Notes under the pieces: model-generated
The model's input: only the letters and a program-made list of their open reading frames with translations
What the model was told of the DNA's origin: nothing
Database searches by the model: none
DNA from: Triticum aestivum
Taxonomy: Eukaryota > Streptophyta > Magnoliopsida > Poales > Poaceae
DNA: 64,000 bases
Assembly: GCF_018294505.1 (NCBI RefSeq)
Contig: NC_057795.1
Span: 519,947,512 to 520,011,511, forward strand
Direction of reading: 5' to 3'
In this document: piece by piece, positions 1 to 9,400 of the stretch
Layout: the number at the start of each line of letters is the position of its first letter
How positions within the stretch are numbered: the stretch's first letter is position 1
Made by a program: the position numbers and the translations under genes

Positions 1-59
1 GTTTAAAACACTATGATCTCCTATTCAAATATATGAATCCGCTTTCATATCAAATTATG

Positions 60-1408
60 ATCTTTGTTAGTCTCTTACACCCACACAATCCTCTAACCTT
101 TGTAGCTACCACTAACTTCCTCTCGTGCATGCACACGCCCTCCTCGCCCTCCCCCTCCCTTGGCATTCTATCCACCGGGCACATTCATTTTTTTCTTTAG
201 GTCGTTCTCCCAGAGTCTCCACAACTCCTTTCCGACACACACCGATCGATAAACCTCTCCAGCGATGCCTGCCTACAGCATACACACACAGCTTCAATCT
301 CCTCCTTTATGTGCCCTTGCCTCGTGTCTCTCATATGGTCATACACACGTATAAGCTCTCGCCCCTCTTTTCATCAATCTCACAACCGCACACTCCTCCC
401 CCTATCTAGCTAGTAGTTGGGCCTCTCGCACCACCTCCTAGCTCCATTATCTCTATCTATCCGTCTCGCTGGGCCTTATTTGCCTCTAACAAATGGACGT
501 ACACCGACCGATCTCTCGCTATACATATAGCCAGCTAGGTCCTTATAACTCTTTTTTACCCACACATCGATCGATCTACCTCATTAGTTGTGTCTCCCCT
601 TCCTCCGACAAACAACAATTGATCTACCGATCTAGTTAGGTTTGCTAACCAAACACATGGTTCCCCTTCATCATCCATGGATGCGTCTCGACAGATCTAT
701 CACGCACAGGCACACACAGAAACACATCCCCACTCTTATTGATAACATTGCAGTTCCACCCTCAGTTTGTCTAGTAGGCCTCTCCCAACATCTCCAAGAA
801 GCAACTCCATCACCCATCCAGCACTCTACCCCTCTCCCTCCCTCTCCATCCCCCTCTCTCTCTCTCCTCGCTCTCTCTGTCCCATCATATTTCCCGTCCT
901 TCAGTTATGTATGGATGTCGACCGATCTCCGTCAAGACATAGCTAGGTCTCTCTTTGTCAACACATATACGAGTCGTTCTACCTATATAGTTAGGCCTCT
1001 ACCTACCCCTCCCCCCACCCCTCCCCCCACACACCGATACATCAAGTGCTCTAGTCATGTCTCCCTGCCACACACAAACTTGACATGTGCCCTCTAACAT
1101 TCCGGTAGGCCAGTCGCCCTATATCTTTGACTTGCACACACACACACACAATTTTGATGGCTCTCTTCATAGATCTCGCACCCACACACTTGATCCTCTC
1201 TTTGACTCAATCGATAGCTATGACCCCTCCCTCTCTTCTCGTGGATTGCCCGACCCTCTATGTATGATATGGATAGGCCTCCATTTCACACACATTGCAT
1301 GCAAAATTTTGTTTGAGATGTCATCAACACACATTCCCACAAATAATTCACGAAATCACCCCACCCCACCCCCACCCCCACCACAAAACAAGAAACACTC
1401 ATGAACGC
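60..1408. other. Pyrimidine-rich low-complexity tract, no gene seen
   Basis: The plus strand is strongly C+T biased over about 1.3 kb and very poor in G. It consists of recurring short words such as CTCTCTC, CCCTCC, CACACAC and GATCGATC, with a CA microsatellite near 1137-1152. Long open frames on both strands are a by-product of the skew: they consist of P, S, H, T and L and show no domain. I see no splice, promoter or coding signal that holds together. Confidence 0.6.
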
Positions 1409-1956
1409 GGTTTGTATCTGTCACACACACCCACATAGGTGGGGGACGTGCATGAAGAGAAGAGGTGCATGCACGACGGACGTACTCCCGACTCTTTCCC
1501 AACCACACCCGCGCGGGTACATGGTGGAGCTCATTTATGTATGAAAAAGGCAGCCCACGTGGTAATTTGGCACGTGTGCTGGTTGTCCACTTGGTGGAGG
1601 GAGGATCGTCTACCACGGGTGAACAAACAAATTGCGACTTGACGCGTTATGTTAAATTAAAAAAAGAGGCAAACCATGTGGGGCCTACCTTAGAGGCAAG
1701 GCTCTATACACTGGAGTACTTTTGATGTGCCCGTCAACTCGCAGAATGAGGAGAAGCTTGCTTAGTATGCCATCTCCCCCGCCCATGGGCGCGATGGCTC
1801 ACAAGATGAGGTGAAGCTTGCTCCTCCCAGGCCCATGCATGCGGTGGCTCGCAGGACGAGGAGAAAAATTTACTACTCCCTCTGTTTATTCCTCGTCCCT
1901 ACTACCTTGGTTATAGAGATTATATCATATTGTTTGGAATATATATGTCCTTTAGT
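1409..1956. repeat. Segmental repeat, copy 1 (pair with 20017-20683)
   Basis: This stretch and 20017-20683 are direct copies. Both begin with GGTTTGTATCT, run through a GTGGGGGACGTGC block, a CGCGCGGGTACA block, the CACTTGGTGGAGGGAGGATC block and the GGCAAACCATGTGGGGCC block, and end at ATATATATGTCCTTTAGTA. Identity is high over the first 300 bp and patchier afterwards. A related, more diverged upstream block precedes unit C at 26281-26350. It may be the upstream part of the unit A/C family. Confidence 0.85.
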
Positions 1957-2050
1957 AGATTTCAATATGAACTACTAGTACATACTCCAAACACTGATGT
2001 ATATAGCCGTATTTTAGAGTGTACATTCACTCATTTTGCTCCATATGTAG
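1953..2050. mobile_element. Stowaway-type MITE fragment
   Basis: The internal part resembles the better preserved MITE at 3294-3916: both read from an AGATTTCA(A/C)(T/C)ATGAAC segment through a TGATGTATATAG segment to a CATTCA(C)TCATTTTG segment. Terminal inverted repeats are missing or mutated, so this is a relic. Confidence 0.5.
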
Positions 2051-2290
2051 TATCACTCTCCCTCGCCCCTCGACCCTCGCCCACGTGGTGGACGTGCAAC
2101 AATTCATTCGGTCTCATATAACCAGAACGATATATACTGCACTACCATTATTGCTCGACTTCCCGAAGAGGCGAAGAGCCAATCGCAAGGTTAATATTTT
2201 GGAGATGCCAAGCGCAAGGTTATAGGAGAACGAGTAGTAGGTGCCACGTCATTTATAAATATATTTTTTCTTTAGTGGCACGTACGCAAT

Positions 2291-3000
2291 ATGATAGGTT
2301 CATATGGAGAGAAAAGGAAACCGCTCCACTATATACATAGTCAGGATGGGCCAGCCTACACGGTTGCTTGCTGGGGTTGCTCTCTTCACACTCTCTCGCA
2401 CAAAATGACTGTGGCCACATCTCTAACATCTCGGCGGATCATGTCCGCTTGGGGACGGGGTGGATGCTTAGTGTTAGATGCGGTGGCCGTCGCCGACGGC
2501 GAAAACCCACTACCGGCACATCCCGATCAGGGGTCCTCGCCATTCTCTCTCACAAAGACGGTGAGGTTGCCTTCGTCCCTTGCTCACTGCCGCGACATGG
2601 GCAGTTGCCACCTCCCGCCGCCCTCCTCAAGGTTGGGCTACGTCCCTCAGGTACAACTCCCTTTACAGCCGGCTTGCACCATTGCTCCAGCTGCCCACAT
2701 CACTCCCTGTGGATATTTCTCTACTTCTTTGCCCCGCACATACATCTACTGGCTTCTACGTACTGTATTTGTGATGAGTTTATGTCTCATCAACTAGTCC
2801 CAGTAATCTTATTCTAATCACGCTTCTTCAATTTATTTGCCACAGGGATGCTCATCTCGATTTTGGTGAAACTGCACAAAATGATTCGATGGTCAAAAGG
2901 TTGCAAACTTCATTTATTAGGAAGCTCGAACATTGCCAGCAAATTGAAGCCTGGTCAGGGTTCACGGTTCAAGGGCTAGGGACTGCATGGATCGTTTTTT
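2291..3000 (+). other. Gene-like unit A (uncharacterised repeated locus)
   Basis: This is the shortest of three related units (A; B at 5096-8100; C at 26281-27590 plus 34603-35600). It starts with the conserved block CGCTCCACTATATACAT around a TATA-like core, followed by a TTGCTCTCTTCACACTCTCT leader. A GC-rich first exon-like block ends at a donor-like CCCTCAG/GTACAA (2650/2651). After an intron-like stretch there is an acceptor-like TTTGCCACAG/GGATG (2845) and the recurrent motif GGTGAAACTGCACAAA at 2865-2880. No recognisable protein is encoded. Frames in the first block are open but are not conserved in sequence between units, so a non-coding transcript is as likely as a decayed protein gene. 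Confidence 0.45.
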
Positions 3001-3009
3001 TTTCTTTAG

Positions 3010-3106
3010 CTGCCTCTGTTACAAAATAAGTGTCAACTTTAGTAGTAGTACAACTTTGTACTAAAGTTTGCACAAAGTTGAGACACTTATTTTCGAACGG
3101 AGGGAG
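3010..3106. mobile_element. Stowaway MITE (about 97 bp)
   Basis: This is a near-palindromic element. CTGCCTCTGTTACAAAATAA at the left pairs with the right end, which reads GAACGGAGGGAG before TA. It is typical of Stowaway (Tc1/mariner-derived) MITEs of Triticeae, which target TA. The left terminus carries one mismatch to the usual CTCCCTCCGT. Confidence 0.8.
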
Positions 3107-3293
3107 TACATATTTGCTGATCTGTCAATCATTGAGATGCAATAGCATGCATGTTAGTCTCCTTTGTATTTGATGAAATGTTGCAACGAGCAACCTTGGA
3201 CGCAAGATACATGTAACAGAAGCTGGAAGCTTCATAGCATTGTACAAATTTATCTCGCTGATAAATTACAGTAGTACTAGTACTATACTAGTA

Positions 3294-3916
3294 CTTCCTC
3301 CGTTCCTAAATATAAGTCTTTGTAGAGATTTCACCATGAACCACATGCTGATGTATATAGATGTATTTTAAGTGTAGATTCATTCATTTTGTTCTGTATG
3401 TAGTTCACCTAGTGGAATCTCTACAAAGACTTATCTACTAGTAATAGCTAGCCCCCACTACTAGGAATTCTCTATCCTCTCCTTGAGCCACATCATCAAA
3501 ATTGACGTAGCCGTTAGATGAAGTAAATTAGTCATAATAGCCGTCTGATCTAGACGTTGAGAGGCTCCGCACTAAGCCACATGCAAGCATGCAGAAATAC
3601 CATGGCACATGCATGTGAGTGGGTTTTAAATTACATCAACATGTTTGCATGCAAGCATGCACCGGTAGCATGCATGTAAGTGAGCTTTTAAGTCCCATTA
3701 ACATGTCAAAAAGAAAAATATAATCCCGTTATGCAGTAGGAGTTGGCTGATCTTTTTTCCTTACATGGGATGATCTAAATGATAATGTGAGTTTATTTAG
3801 TTTGGCTACCACATTTTTAATGCGGTTATAGATTATTTTTTTAGTTCTATGAGATATACCGCTGGTCCGCGGCAACGCGGGGGGACTCATCTAGTAATAT
3901 TTAGGAACACAGGGAG
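3294..3916. mobile_element. Stowaway MITE interrupted by a Helitron
   Basis: The left terminus CTTCCTCCGTTCCTAAATAT follows TA (3292-3293). The right terminus ATTTAGGAACACAGGGAG ends at 3916 and is followed by TA (3917-3918). The two MITE parts, 3294-3433 and 3895-3916, are separated by a 461-bp insertion. Joined, they give an ordinary MITE of about 162 bp with TA on both sides. Confidence 0.75.
3434..3894 (+). mobile_element. Short non-autonomous Helitron inside a MITE
   Basis: The insert begins with TC after a host A (3433) and ends with CTAG before a host T. This is the TC...CTRR rule with A/T target that defines Helitrons. Just upstream of the end, GCGGCAACGCGGGGGGACTC can form the short GC-rich hairpin expected about 10 nt before a Helitron 3' terminus. 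There is no Rep/helicase coding capacity in 461 bp, so it is non-autonomous. No target duplication is expected and none is seen. Two extra A/T bases near the right junction prevent a perfect restoration of the MITE. Confidence 0.72.
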
Positions 3917-4096
3917 TACTATGTAAAGAGTTAGGTGTCGCACGGTGATAGTGTGAGGTGGGCCATGTAATCACTGAGCCTGCGTGTTTTCACTGCTCTT
4001 GCACTCCTCCGCTGTAAGAATGGAGAAAATTGTAATCTACTACCTCCTTTCGCCGAAAGCGTGGGACATCCAGCGGTCCTACCACCTCAGTAATAA

Positions 4097-4330
4097 AGAC
4101 CAATGAGCCGTCAAATCACATAGACCCAGCAGTAAGTTGGATGGTCAAAGCAACCATCACTCTTGCGCCAGTGAGAGGTCGCATCCGCTCTGCCCGGGCA
4201 TGAATGCGGCACCGATTCTTTGGAGCGGCGCTGACCGTTTTGGGTGGGAAGCGCGCGCGGGCGATGGAGGGGCTTTGGGTGGGCCAGGCTGGTCAGGAGC
4301 GGGCGTGGCAGCTGTCCGCATGTCCCTACC
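4097..4330. repeat. Dispersed low-copy module (GTCAAATCACA ... AAGCAACCAT)
   Basis: A GTCAAATCACA core followed about 30-50 bp later by AAGCAACCATCA recurs at 21341-21405 and 24588-24650; a partial copy lies near 24003-24060. The right half, around GCGCTGACCGTTTTGGGTGG and AAGCGCGCGCGGGCGA (4227-4265), recurs at 10190-10226, upstream of the hypothetical gene at 9211-9954. No protein is seen here. It looks like detached promoter-proximal sequence of a dispersed gene family. Confidence 0.5.
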
Positions 4331-4960
4331 GGACATGCCCGGAAACGAGAGGATGCACCGACTCTCGCGGCTAAAATCATACACTACACACCATATCTCT
4401 GTAGGAGTAGGTCGATCTATCGCACTCTCTAACACACACATGCTGTTAAACACACACACGCACACGCACACGCATGCACCTTGGTCCCGTTACACCTTCT
4501 AACGTGACTTATTACACCTAGACGAAGGGAGTAGTAAGTATACGAGATACGGTGGCACACTGACTTAAGTCAAATACAAGTGCCCAAAATTTGTGTGCAT
4601 GTTATAATAAGGATTCACTTAAAATAGTACGTGAGCGAACAGAGGGATCAATTGGATAGTGTTCCCGAGCGGTAGCGAGATGTGTGAGGTAGTAAGATAC
4701 ACCGCTGGCGCTTTTAATTTTTCTTATTAATTTGTTTGTTTCACCCTCTGACTGGTGGGGCCCAATGTACTACGTGGAGAGAGGTAAGGTGACTAAAGCA
4801 ACATTATTTCTGCCCCACTGTGGACAGTCTTACCACCAAAGCCACATGACATGATTATGATTGAAATCCTAATGACTCCCACACACAAAAAAAACATGGC
4901 ATGCCTATCACACGAATGCAGGAATGTATAAAAGGTTATTTTCCTCTCCTTGAACATAAC
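4331..4960. other. Intergenic stretch, no feature supported
   Basis: Contains a short CA/CACACG-rich simple repeat (4430-4475) and scattered MITE-like ends. I see no open frame with a recognisable product and no paired terminal repeat. Confidence 0.5.
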
Positions 4961-4965
4961 GGGAG

Positions 4966-5030
4966 GGTTGTATAGCTGGTTAGCCTGTTCGCTCATCAAA
5001 CTTGAGGTCTCGAGTTCGATAACTACACTT
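4966..5030 (+). repeat. tRNA-derived sequence (tRNA-Met-like; SINE head or tRNA relic)
   Basis: TAGCTGGTTAGCCTG has the layout of a tRNA D-arm/A box. GTTCGCTCATCAAACTTGA has the layout of an anticodon arm with CAT in the anticodon position. GGTCTCGAGTTCGATAAC fits the T-arm/B box. The acceptor stem does not pair well and the B box has GATAAC for GAATC, so a functional tRNA is unlikely. A tRNA-derived SINE head or tRNA pseudogene fits better; no clear SINE tail was found. Confidence 0.45.
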
Positions 5031-5509
5031 GAGCATAATTTTTGCCAGGAGGATTCTTTGACTGGTCAAAATGATTTCTAGGGTTTGCACGCTTCACACT
5101 CTCTCTCCAGTATATATATACACGCTGGAGCCTCAACCATTGTAGTTGCTCTCTTCACACTCTCTCCCCCTCTCCCGCTGGAGCCTCAGCGCTTGTGGTT
5201 GCTCTCTTCACACTCTCTCACCCTCTCCAGATCTAAACAAGACTTCGTTGGCCTCTCTCTCCCCTCACTGCTGCTCAAAGAGCCGGCAGGATCCGTCCGC
5301 CGGGAAGGGAAGGAGGCTTAACGCAGTCGCCGTCGGCAAGGGAGGGAATCCACTACCGGCGCTGCTGTTCACTTTCCACCCAGCGGTGGCGCGGGAGGGC
5401 CTCCGACCCCTTCTTCTTGGCCGCCGTCCCGTCGGCCACCGAACCACGCCCCAAGAACTTTAAGGTACATTTTACTTACTCCACATGCATTGCTCTAGCT
5501 GCATGTATA

Positions 5510-5775
5510 CCATGAATCTAGGACGTGGTTCAAAGAGGAAAGGAATGGGGGAAAGTAGTGGGAAAAGTTGTATATAGCATGCATCTAGGACGTGGTTCAA
5601 AGAGGAAATGAAGGGGGAAAGTTGTATAGCATGAATCTAGGACGTGGTTCAAAGAGGAAAGGAATGGGGGAAAGTAGTGGGGAAAGTTGTATCGCATAAA
5701 TCTAGGACGTGGTTCAAATAGGAAAGGAAGGGGCGAAAGTACTAGTTCAAAAAGGAAAGGAAGGGACAAGGCTGT
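5510..5775. repeat. Tandem repeat, about 65 bp x 4, in the intron of unit B
   Basis: Four diverged units each contain ATCTAGGACGTGGTTCAAA followed by an AGGAAAGGAA(T)GGGG purine block and a GTTGTAT(A/C) stretch. They start near 5511, 5579, 5631 and 5696; the second is shorter. Unit C has one to two related copies at 26870-26980, so the array expanded in unit B. Confidence 0.85.
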
Positions 5776-5978
5776 AGAGTTTCAGCAGGACTAGATTTGC
5801 TGCACTCACATAGGGAAAGGTGTTTAAAGATAACAAAACTGGGACCAACACAAATATGCTCCTTGGTTGTTTGTTCTTTGTTGCAACAGACTGTGCAATG
5901 ACCATAGTACATCGGTAGATGCACATGGTGCTGGTGCGTCCACTGTCCCGTGCAACTCATTAGCTGTTGTTAATCTAA

Positions 5979-6290
5979 GGCCCTGTTTGGTTAAAAAACT
6001 CCCTAGTCCCTACCTGCTTGGTTCCAGGGACTAAACATGGACTAGAGGTTATTAAATGACATGATAAAAGACCATGTTACCCCTAGTAATGAACTAATAG
6101 AAACAAGGTGCGATGCGTGGCATGGGCAACTGTTGGAAAAAGTCCAAAAAAGACTCCCTCGGGGTCTTCTTTCTTTAGTCCCAAATGCCCACTTTTAGTC
6201 CCGAAAAGTCCCTCATGTTTGGTTTAGATGTGACTAACACGGAGTTTTTTTAGTCCCTACACCAAAATGTCCCTGTAAACAAACACCCTC
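5979..6290. mobile_element. Tourist-type MITE (PIF/Harbinger), 312 bp
   Basis: Flanked by TAA on both sides (5976-5978 and 6291-6293), the target duplication of PIF/Harbinger elements. The ends GGCCCTGTTTGGTTAAAA and TGTAAACAAACACCCTC form imperfect inverted repeats. There is no coding capacity. The corresponding place in unit C (about 27280-27310) lacks it, which supports a recent insertion into unit B. Confidence 0.75.
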
Positions 6291-7562
6291 TAATAATGCC
6301 GCTGGAAAATTGATGCAATGCCACAGTTAAAAGAAAATTACATGTTTAACGAATTTTATTGTTAATATAATCTCTATGTTAATATTAATCAATGCCACCG
6401 TTTGAGAAATGCTACTGTTTTGCTTTCTTTCCCATTTAGATAAGGTAGATGCTTATTTTTGTTGGATTATGTGTCATCCACCATTATTGACCTCTAATTG
6501 TTTCCTTTGCACCTCTGTGTAAACAGGGTTATCTACTTCACCTCGTTGTCATTGTGACCTTTTGTTGCACTGCACAAAATACTTTTGTTTTAAGAGTGTT
6601 TTGTGCAATTCAACCAAAATGTCACACCGACAACGTTGCTTGATTGCTTGATCTTAGTGGAACTGCACAAGAGGAGATCTTACTTCCTATCCGTTAAGGC
6701 GAATTTGGTTCAGATCTTCTTCTTGTGAGTTGTTTGAATTCCGCATCATGAGAGGTCAGTACTAGCCTTCTTTCACATGATTCTGAAGTGTGCTTTCATA
6801 AGTTGTGCTACTTGTACGATAATGTTGCTTGATTTTAGTGAACTGCACAAATGGAGACAAGACTTCCAATCTGTATGTGCACCGTAATATCCCATTGAGG
6901 TAAGATAAGGATATTTCACAACTGCTGGCCTGTATTTTGCCACTTTCATCAGAAAATTAAGTTTAGTACTATACTTGTGCTCCCTAATTGACATGCCAAA
7001 TCTTACATTGAAGGCGAAGCTTGTCTGTTATTGAACCAACTGATGAAGGGGAAGAACAAGCGGAAGAAAAACAAAAATCAACTCCCGGTGCTGTAATGAA
7101 GCACTAGAACTATGATGACAAATGTAATGATATAGTTTTGCATCTTAATTTATTGCTATGGCTGGAACGAGCAATTGTTTTGCCACTGATTTGATGCCAT
7201 ACGTAATTATCTCTACTTGTGCAAACATGGATCTTCTTTGAATATACCATATATTTTAGTGGAACTGCACAAGAAGATGTTGGAAACATTAAACTAATCG
7301 AGGAGTATATAGTAAGCATGGCCAGCCCCGTAGATAACAACAGATGTTTTCGGAGAAGTGCTTCATCTGTATGCTCTACACAATCAGCCTCCTGACAAAT
7401 GTTGGTACTCACCCACTGATTTCATCCATATGATTGAGCTTTGTCATCTCTATTGTGTTGTGCTATTGTTTAGATACTGTCATAAAAAAGTGGTATTGTC
7501 CTTGAGAAGTGCTTCATCTATGCTGTTTTAAATATTTCCTTTCCTTTTTTTTGAGCAAACAG

Positions 7563-7723
7563 GGATCATCTCCCTCTGAAGAAGAACATGGAGTACATGA
7601 AGTGACTAGTTCCGATTATGACAGGATGAAGAAGCCCTGTCTATATTCTCATCAGAAGGAGCAGTTGAAGGATGGTTACATTACTCCCCACAAGACCAAA
7701 CTAACTTCAGCTCAAAAGGACTA
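7563..7723 (+). other. Exon-like open block of unit B
   Basis: It follows an acceptor-like TTTTTTTGAGCAAACAG and is open for 53 codons from GSSPSEEEHGVHEV to a TAA stop. The peptide is charged (E, K and D rich) and matches no family I know. A second open, acidic stretch lies just upstream (EPTDEGEEQAEEKQK near 7030-7075). These are the only parts of the unit with protein-like composition. Whether they are translated cannot be told. Confidence 0.3.
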
Positions 7724-8100
7724 ACAAATATCCATTTTTTGCTGTGATGTGCGAGTACAATGCTGTGCTAGGATTCTTTCTGGTGAGTTCCATTTTTCTA
7801 AAAGTGTGCTCTACATGGACCATGTATGTGCCTGTTGAAACTGTCAATTCATAGTACAATTTGCTTTATACTAATCACTTTTTTGTATTTGTGCAAACAG
7901 GGGTGCTCAACTTGATTTCAATGGGAACTGCACAAAATGTTCATGAATACATCGAATCATTCATTTCCACCACAAGAAAGGAGGTGCCCATAAGTTCAAG
8001 GCGTTGCAACATATAAGGGCGAAATCATACAAGCTACGCGCGAATTTGGTTGATTTTGGTGGAACTGCACAAAAAGAACAGCTGGTTTATTTAGCACGAG

Positions 8101-8431
8101 GTGTCATGTCAATGTCCGAACTGATGGCAAACCCTGCCCATTCCACAATCGTAGGCATTTGATATTTTGGAATGGGACAACCTTGTCAAATTTTGCTCAT
8201 TGATTTTAGCAAGATATGCGTTTGATATTTTCGAATGGGACGCCCTTTGCTGTCAGCAGCGACAATCAATTTTTTCTTTATTCTTTAGTTGTGAAGTAAA
8301 TATTGCCTCTGACATGTGAGTCGCTGAGATGCATAATCATCGATTGTTTTGAATGTTCTCTATGAATTTCCAGGCCTGTGTGTTTGATTGCAATGTACAG
8401 AAATGCTAAAAAGCAGCTCAAACTCTTTGTA
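8101..8431. other. Tail of unit B / intergenic, nothing supported
   Basis: AT-rich sequence with a short duplicated phrase, GCATTTGATATTTTGGAATG and GCGTTTGATATTTTCGAATG (8155-8240). No open frame of interest. Confidence 0.4.
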
Positions 8432-8557
8432 CTCCTTCTGTTCCTTTTTACTTCGCACATTGTGAAAGTGCATACTTTTTTGTATAAGATTGGTCAAAGT
8501 AGATATACTTTGACTGCAGACAAAACTTGTATGCAAACTAGAAAGGACCGGAGGGAG
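8432..8557. mobile_element. Stowaway-type MITE, 126 bp
   Basis: CTCCTTCTGTTCCTTTTTAC at the left and a right end reading AAAGGACCGGAGGGAG are inverted termini. TA flanks both sides (8430-8431 and 8558-8559). Confidence 0.8.
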
Positions 8558-8639
8558 TACATGTGAAACTGCTGCAAACGTGGTGATCACCCTGGAAATA
8601 ATGCTAGTACGTATTGTTTTGCATGTTCATCCAATGCCA

Positions 8640-8736
8640 GTGATTCAGGAATTCGAACTAATCGAAATAAATTCATTCATACATGGTCGGATTTCATATA
8701 AACATGCCGGATTTCATTACATTTCATACATTCTTC
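8640..8736 (-). repeat. 3'-flank module shared with 19270-19345
   Basis: Read on the minus strand, the sequence with GTAATGAAATCCGGCATGTT and TATATGAAATCCG matches 19283-19325 on the plus strand (GTAATGAAATCCGTCATGTT, TGTATGAAAATCCG). It lies 3' of the hypothetical gene at 9211-9954. This suggests a shared untranslated or flanking module of a dispersed gene family. Confidence 0.5.
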
Positions 8737-8751
8737 AACTAAAAAGGGGTG

Positions 8752-8811
8752 TTTGTGGCCGCATGCATCTCCCAGATGCAGAGGCCGGGTGTCATCCTCC
8801 TTTTCTAAAAA
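8752..8811 (+). mobile_element. Severely 5'-truncated LINE tail with 15-bp target duplication
   Basis: Sixty bases containing GGCCGCATGCATCTCCCAGA and GAGGCCGGGTGTCATCCTCC and ending in CTTTTCTAAAAA are bracketed by a perfect 15-bp direct repeat, AACTAAAAAGGGGTG (8737-8751 and 8812-8826). The inserted text is of the type found at the 3' end of Triticeae L1-like LINEs, which finish in CCCCCTTTTC followed by A. Long target duplication, A-tail and 5' truncation are the marks of target-primed reverse transcription. Confidence 0.8.
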
Positions 8812-9159
8812 AACTAAAAAGGGGTGCGCTGGAGGTATAATTAATTAACCGAAGCTACCCACCTGTGTCCCGCTGAGCCGAACAGAAGCTTCAGTGACTT
8901 AACTACAGGTGCATTTGTGTGACTGACATGTGGCCTGTGGGACCCACATGTCAGTCAGCCAACTGCACCACAAGTTAAGTAGAAGCAGCGTTCTTCTCCA
9001 GCGCAGCTCTCCAACTCCACGTCGCCGCCAAGAAGCTAACCGGCTGTCAATGGTCAACCCGCCTAGCTTGGCTTCAACCGGAGGGTAGCAGCGGTGGCCT
9101 TACTTGGACCCGAGCGGCGGCGACCTACCATATTCTACTCTTCCTCGTTTTTGGTGTGG

Positions 9160-9400
9160 CGCGGCCTTGTTGGCAGCGGGGCGGGGCCTCGGCAGAGCCG
9201 GCGATGTCCTCTATCTCGTTGTTGGCAGATGGCGCCTCAGCGGAGCGGTGAAAATCCTCCCCCACGTTGCCGGCAGGGTGGGGCCTCGGCTGAGCCGGCG
9301 ATGTCCTTTGCCTCGTTGTTGGCGGGGCGGGGTCTCGGCGGAGCCGGCGGTGTCCTCTGCCTCGTTGTTGGCACCGCAGGGCCTCGACGGAGCAGGGCGT
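9160..9400. repeat. GC-rich minisatellite, about 70 bp x 3-4, in the 3' end of the hypothetical gene
   Basis: Units contain GAGCCGGC(G/A)(G/A)TGTCCTCT followed by (A/G)(C/T)CTCGTTGTTGGC and a GGGGCCTCGG(C/A)(G/T)GAGC block. They start near 9180, 9285 and 9340, with a diverged copy near 9430. On the minus strand they encode the repeated peptide NNEAEDTAGSAETPP / NNEAKDIAGSAE. The array makes the C-terminal part of the ORF length-variable. Confidence 0.7.

Larger units (their letters stand above)
5096..8100 (+). other. Gene-like unit B with repeated exon-like modules
   Basis: This is the longest copy of the A/B/C family. A TATATATATACACG block (5111-5124) precedes a TTGCTCTCTTCACACTCTCT leader. 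A GC-rich block shares a CGGGAGGGCCTCCGACCCCT stretch with unit C and ends at a donor-like AAG/GTACAT (5463/5464). An intron-like region with a 65-bp tandem repeat and a MITE follows. Then come at least five modules that begin at an acceptor-like TTTTAG (or TTTTGG) followed by TGGAACTGCACAA: 6651-6670, 6831-6850, 7254-7272, 7914-7936 and 8053-8073. Another acceptor form, GCAAACAG/GG, is at 7562/7563 and 7902/7903. No known domain is encoded. The modules could be small exons of a long non-coding RNA or of a decayed, exon-duplicated gene. Confidence 0.5.
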
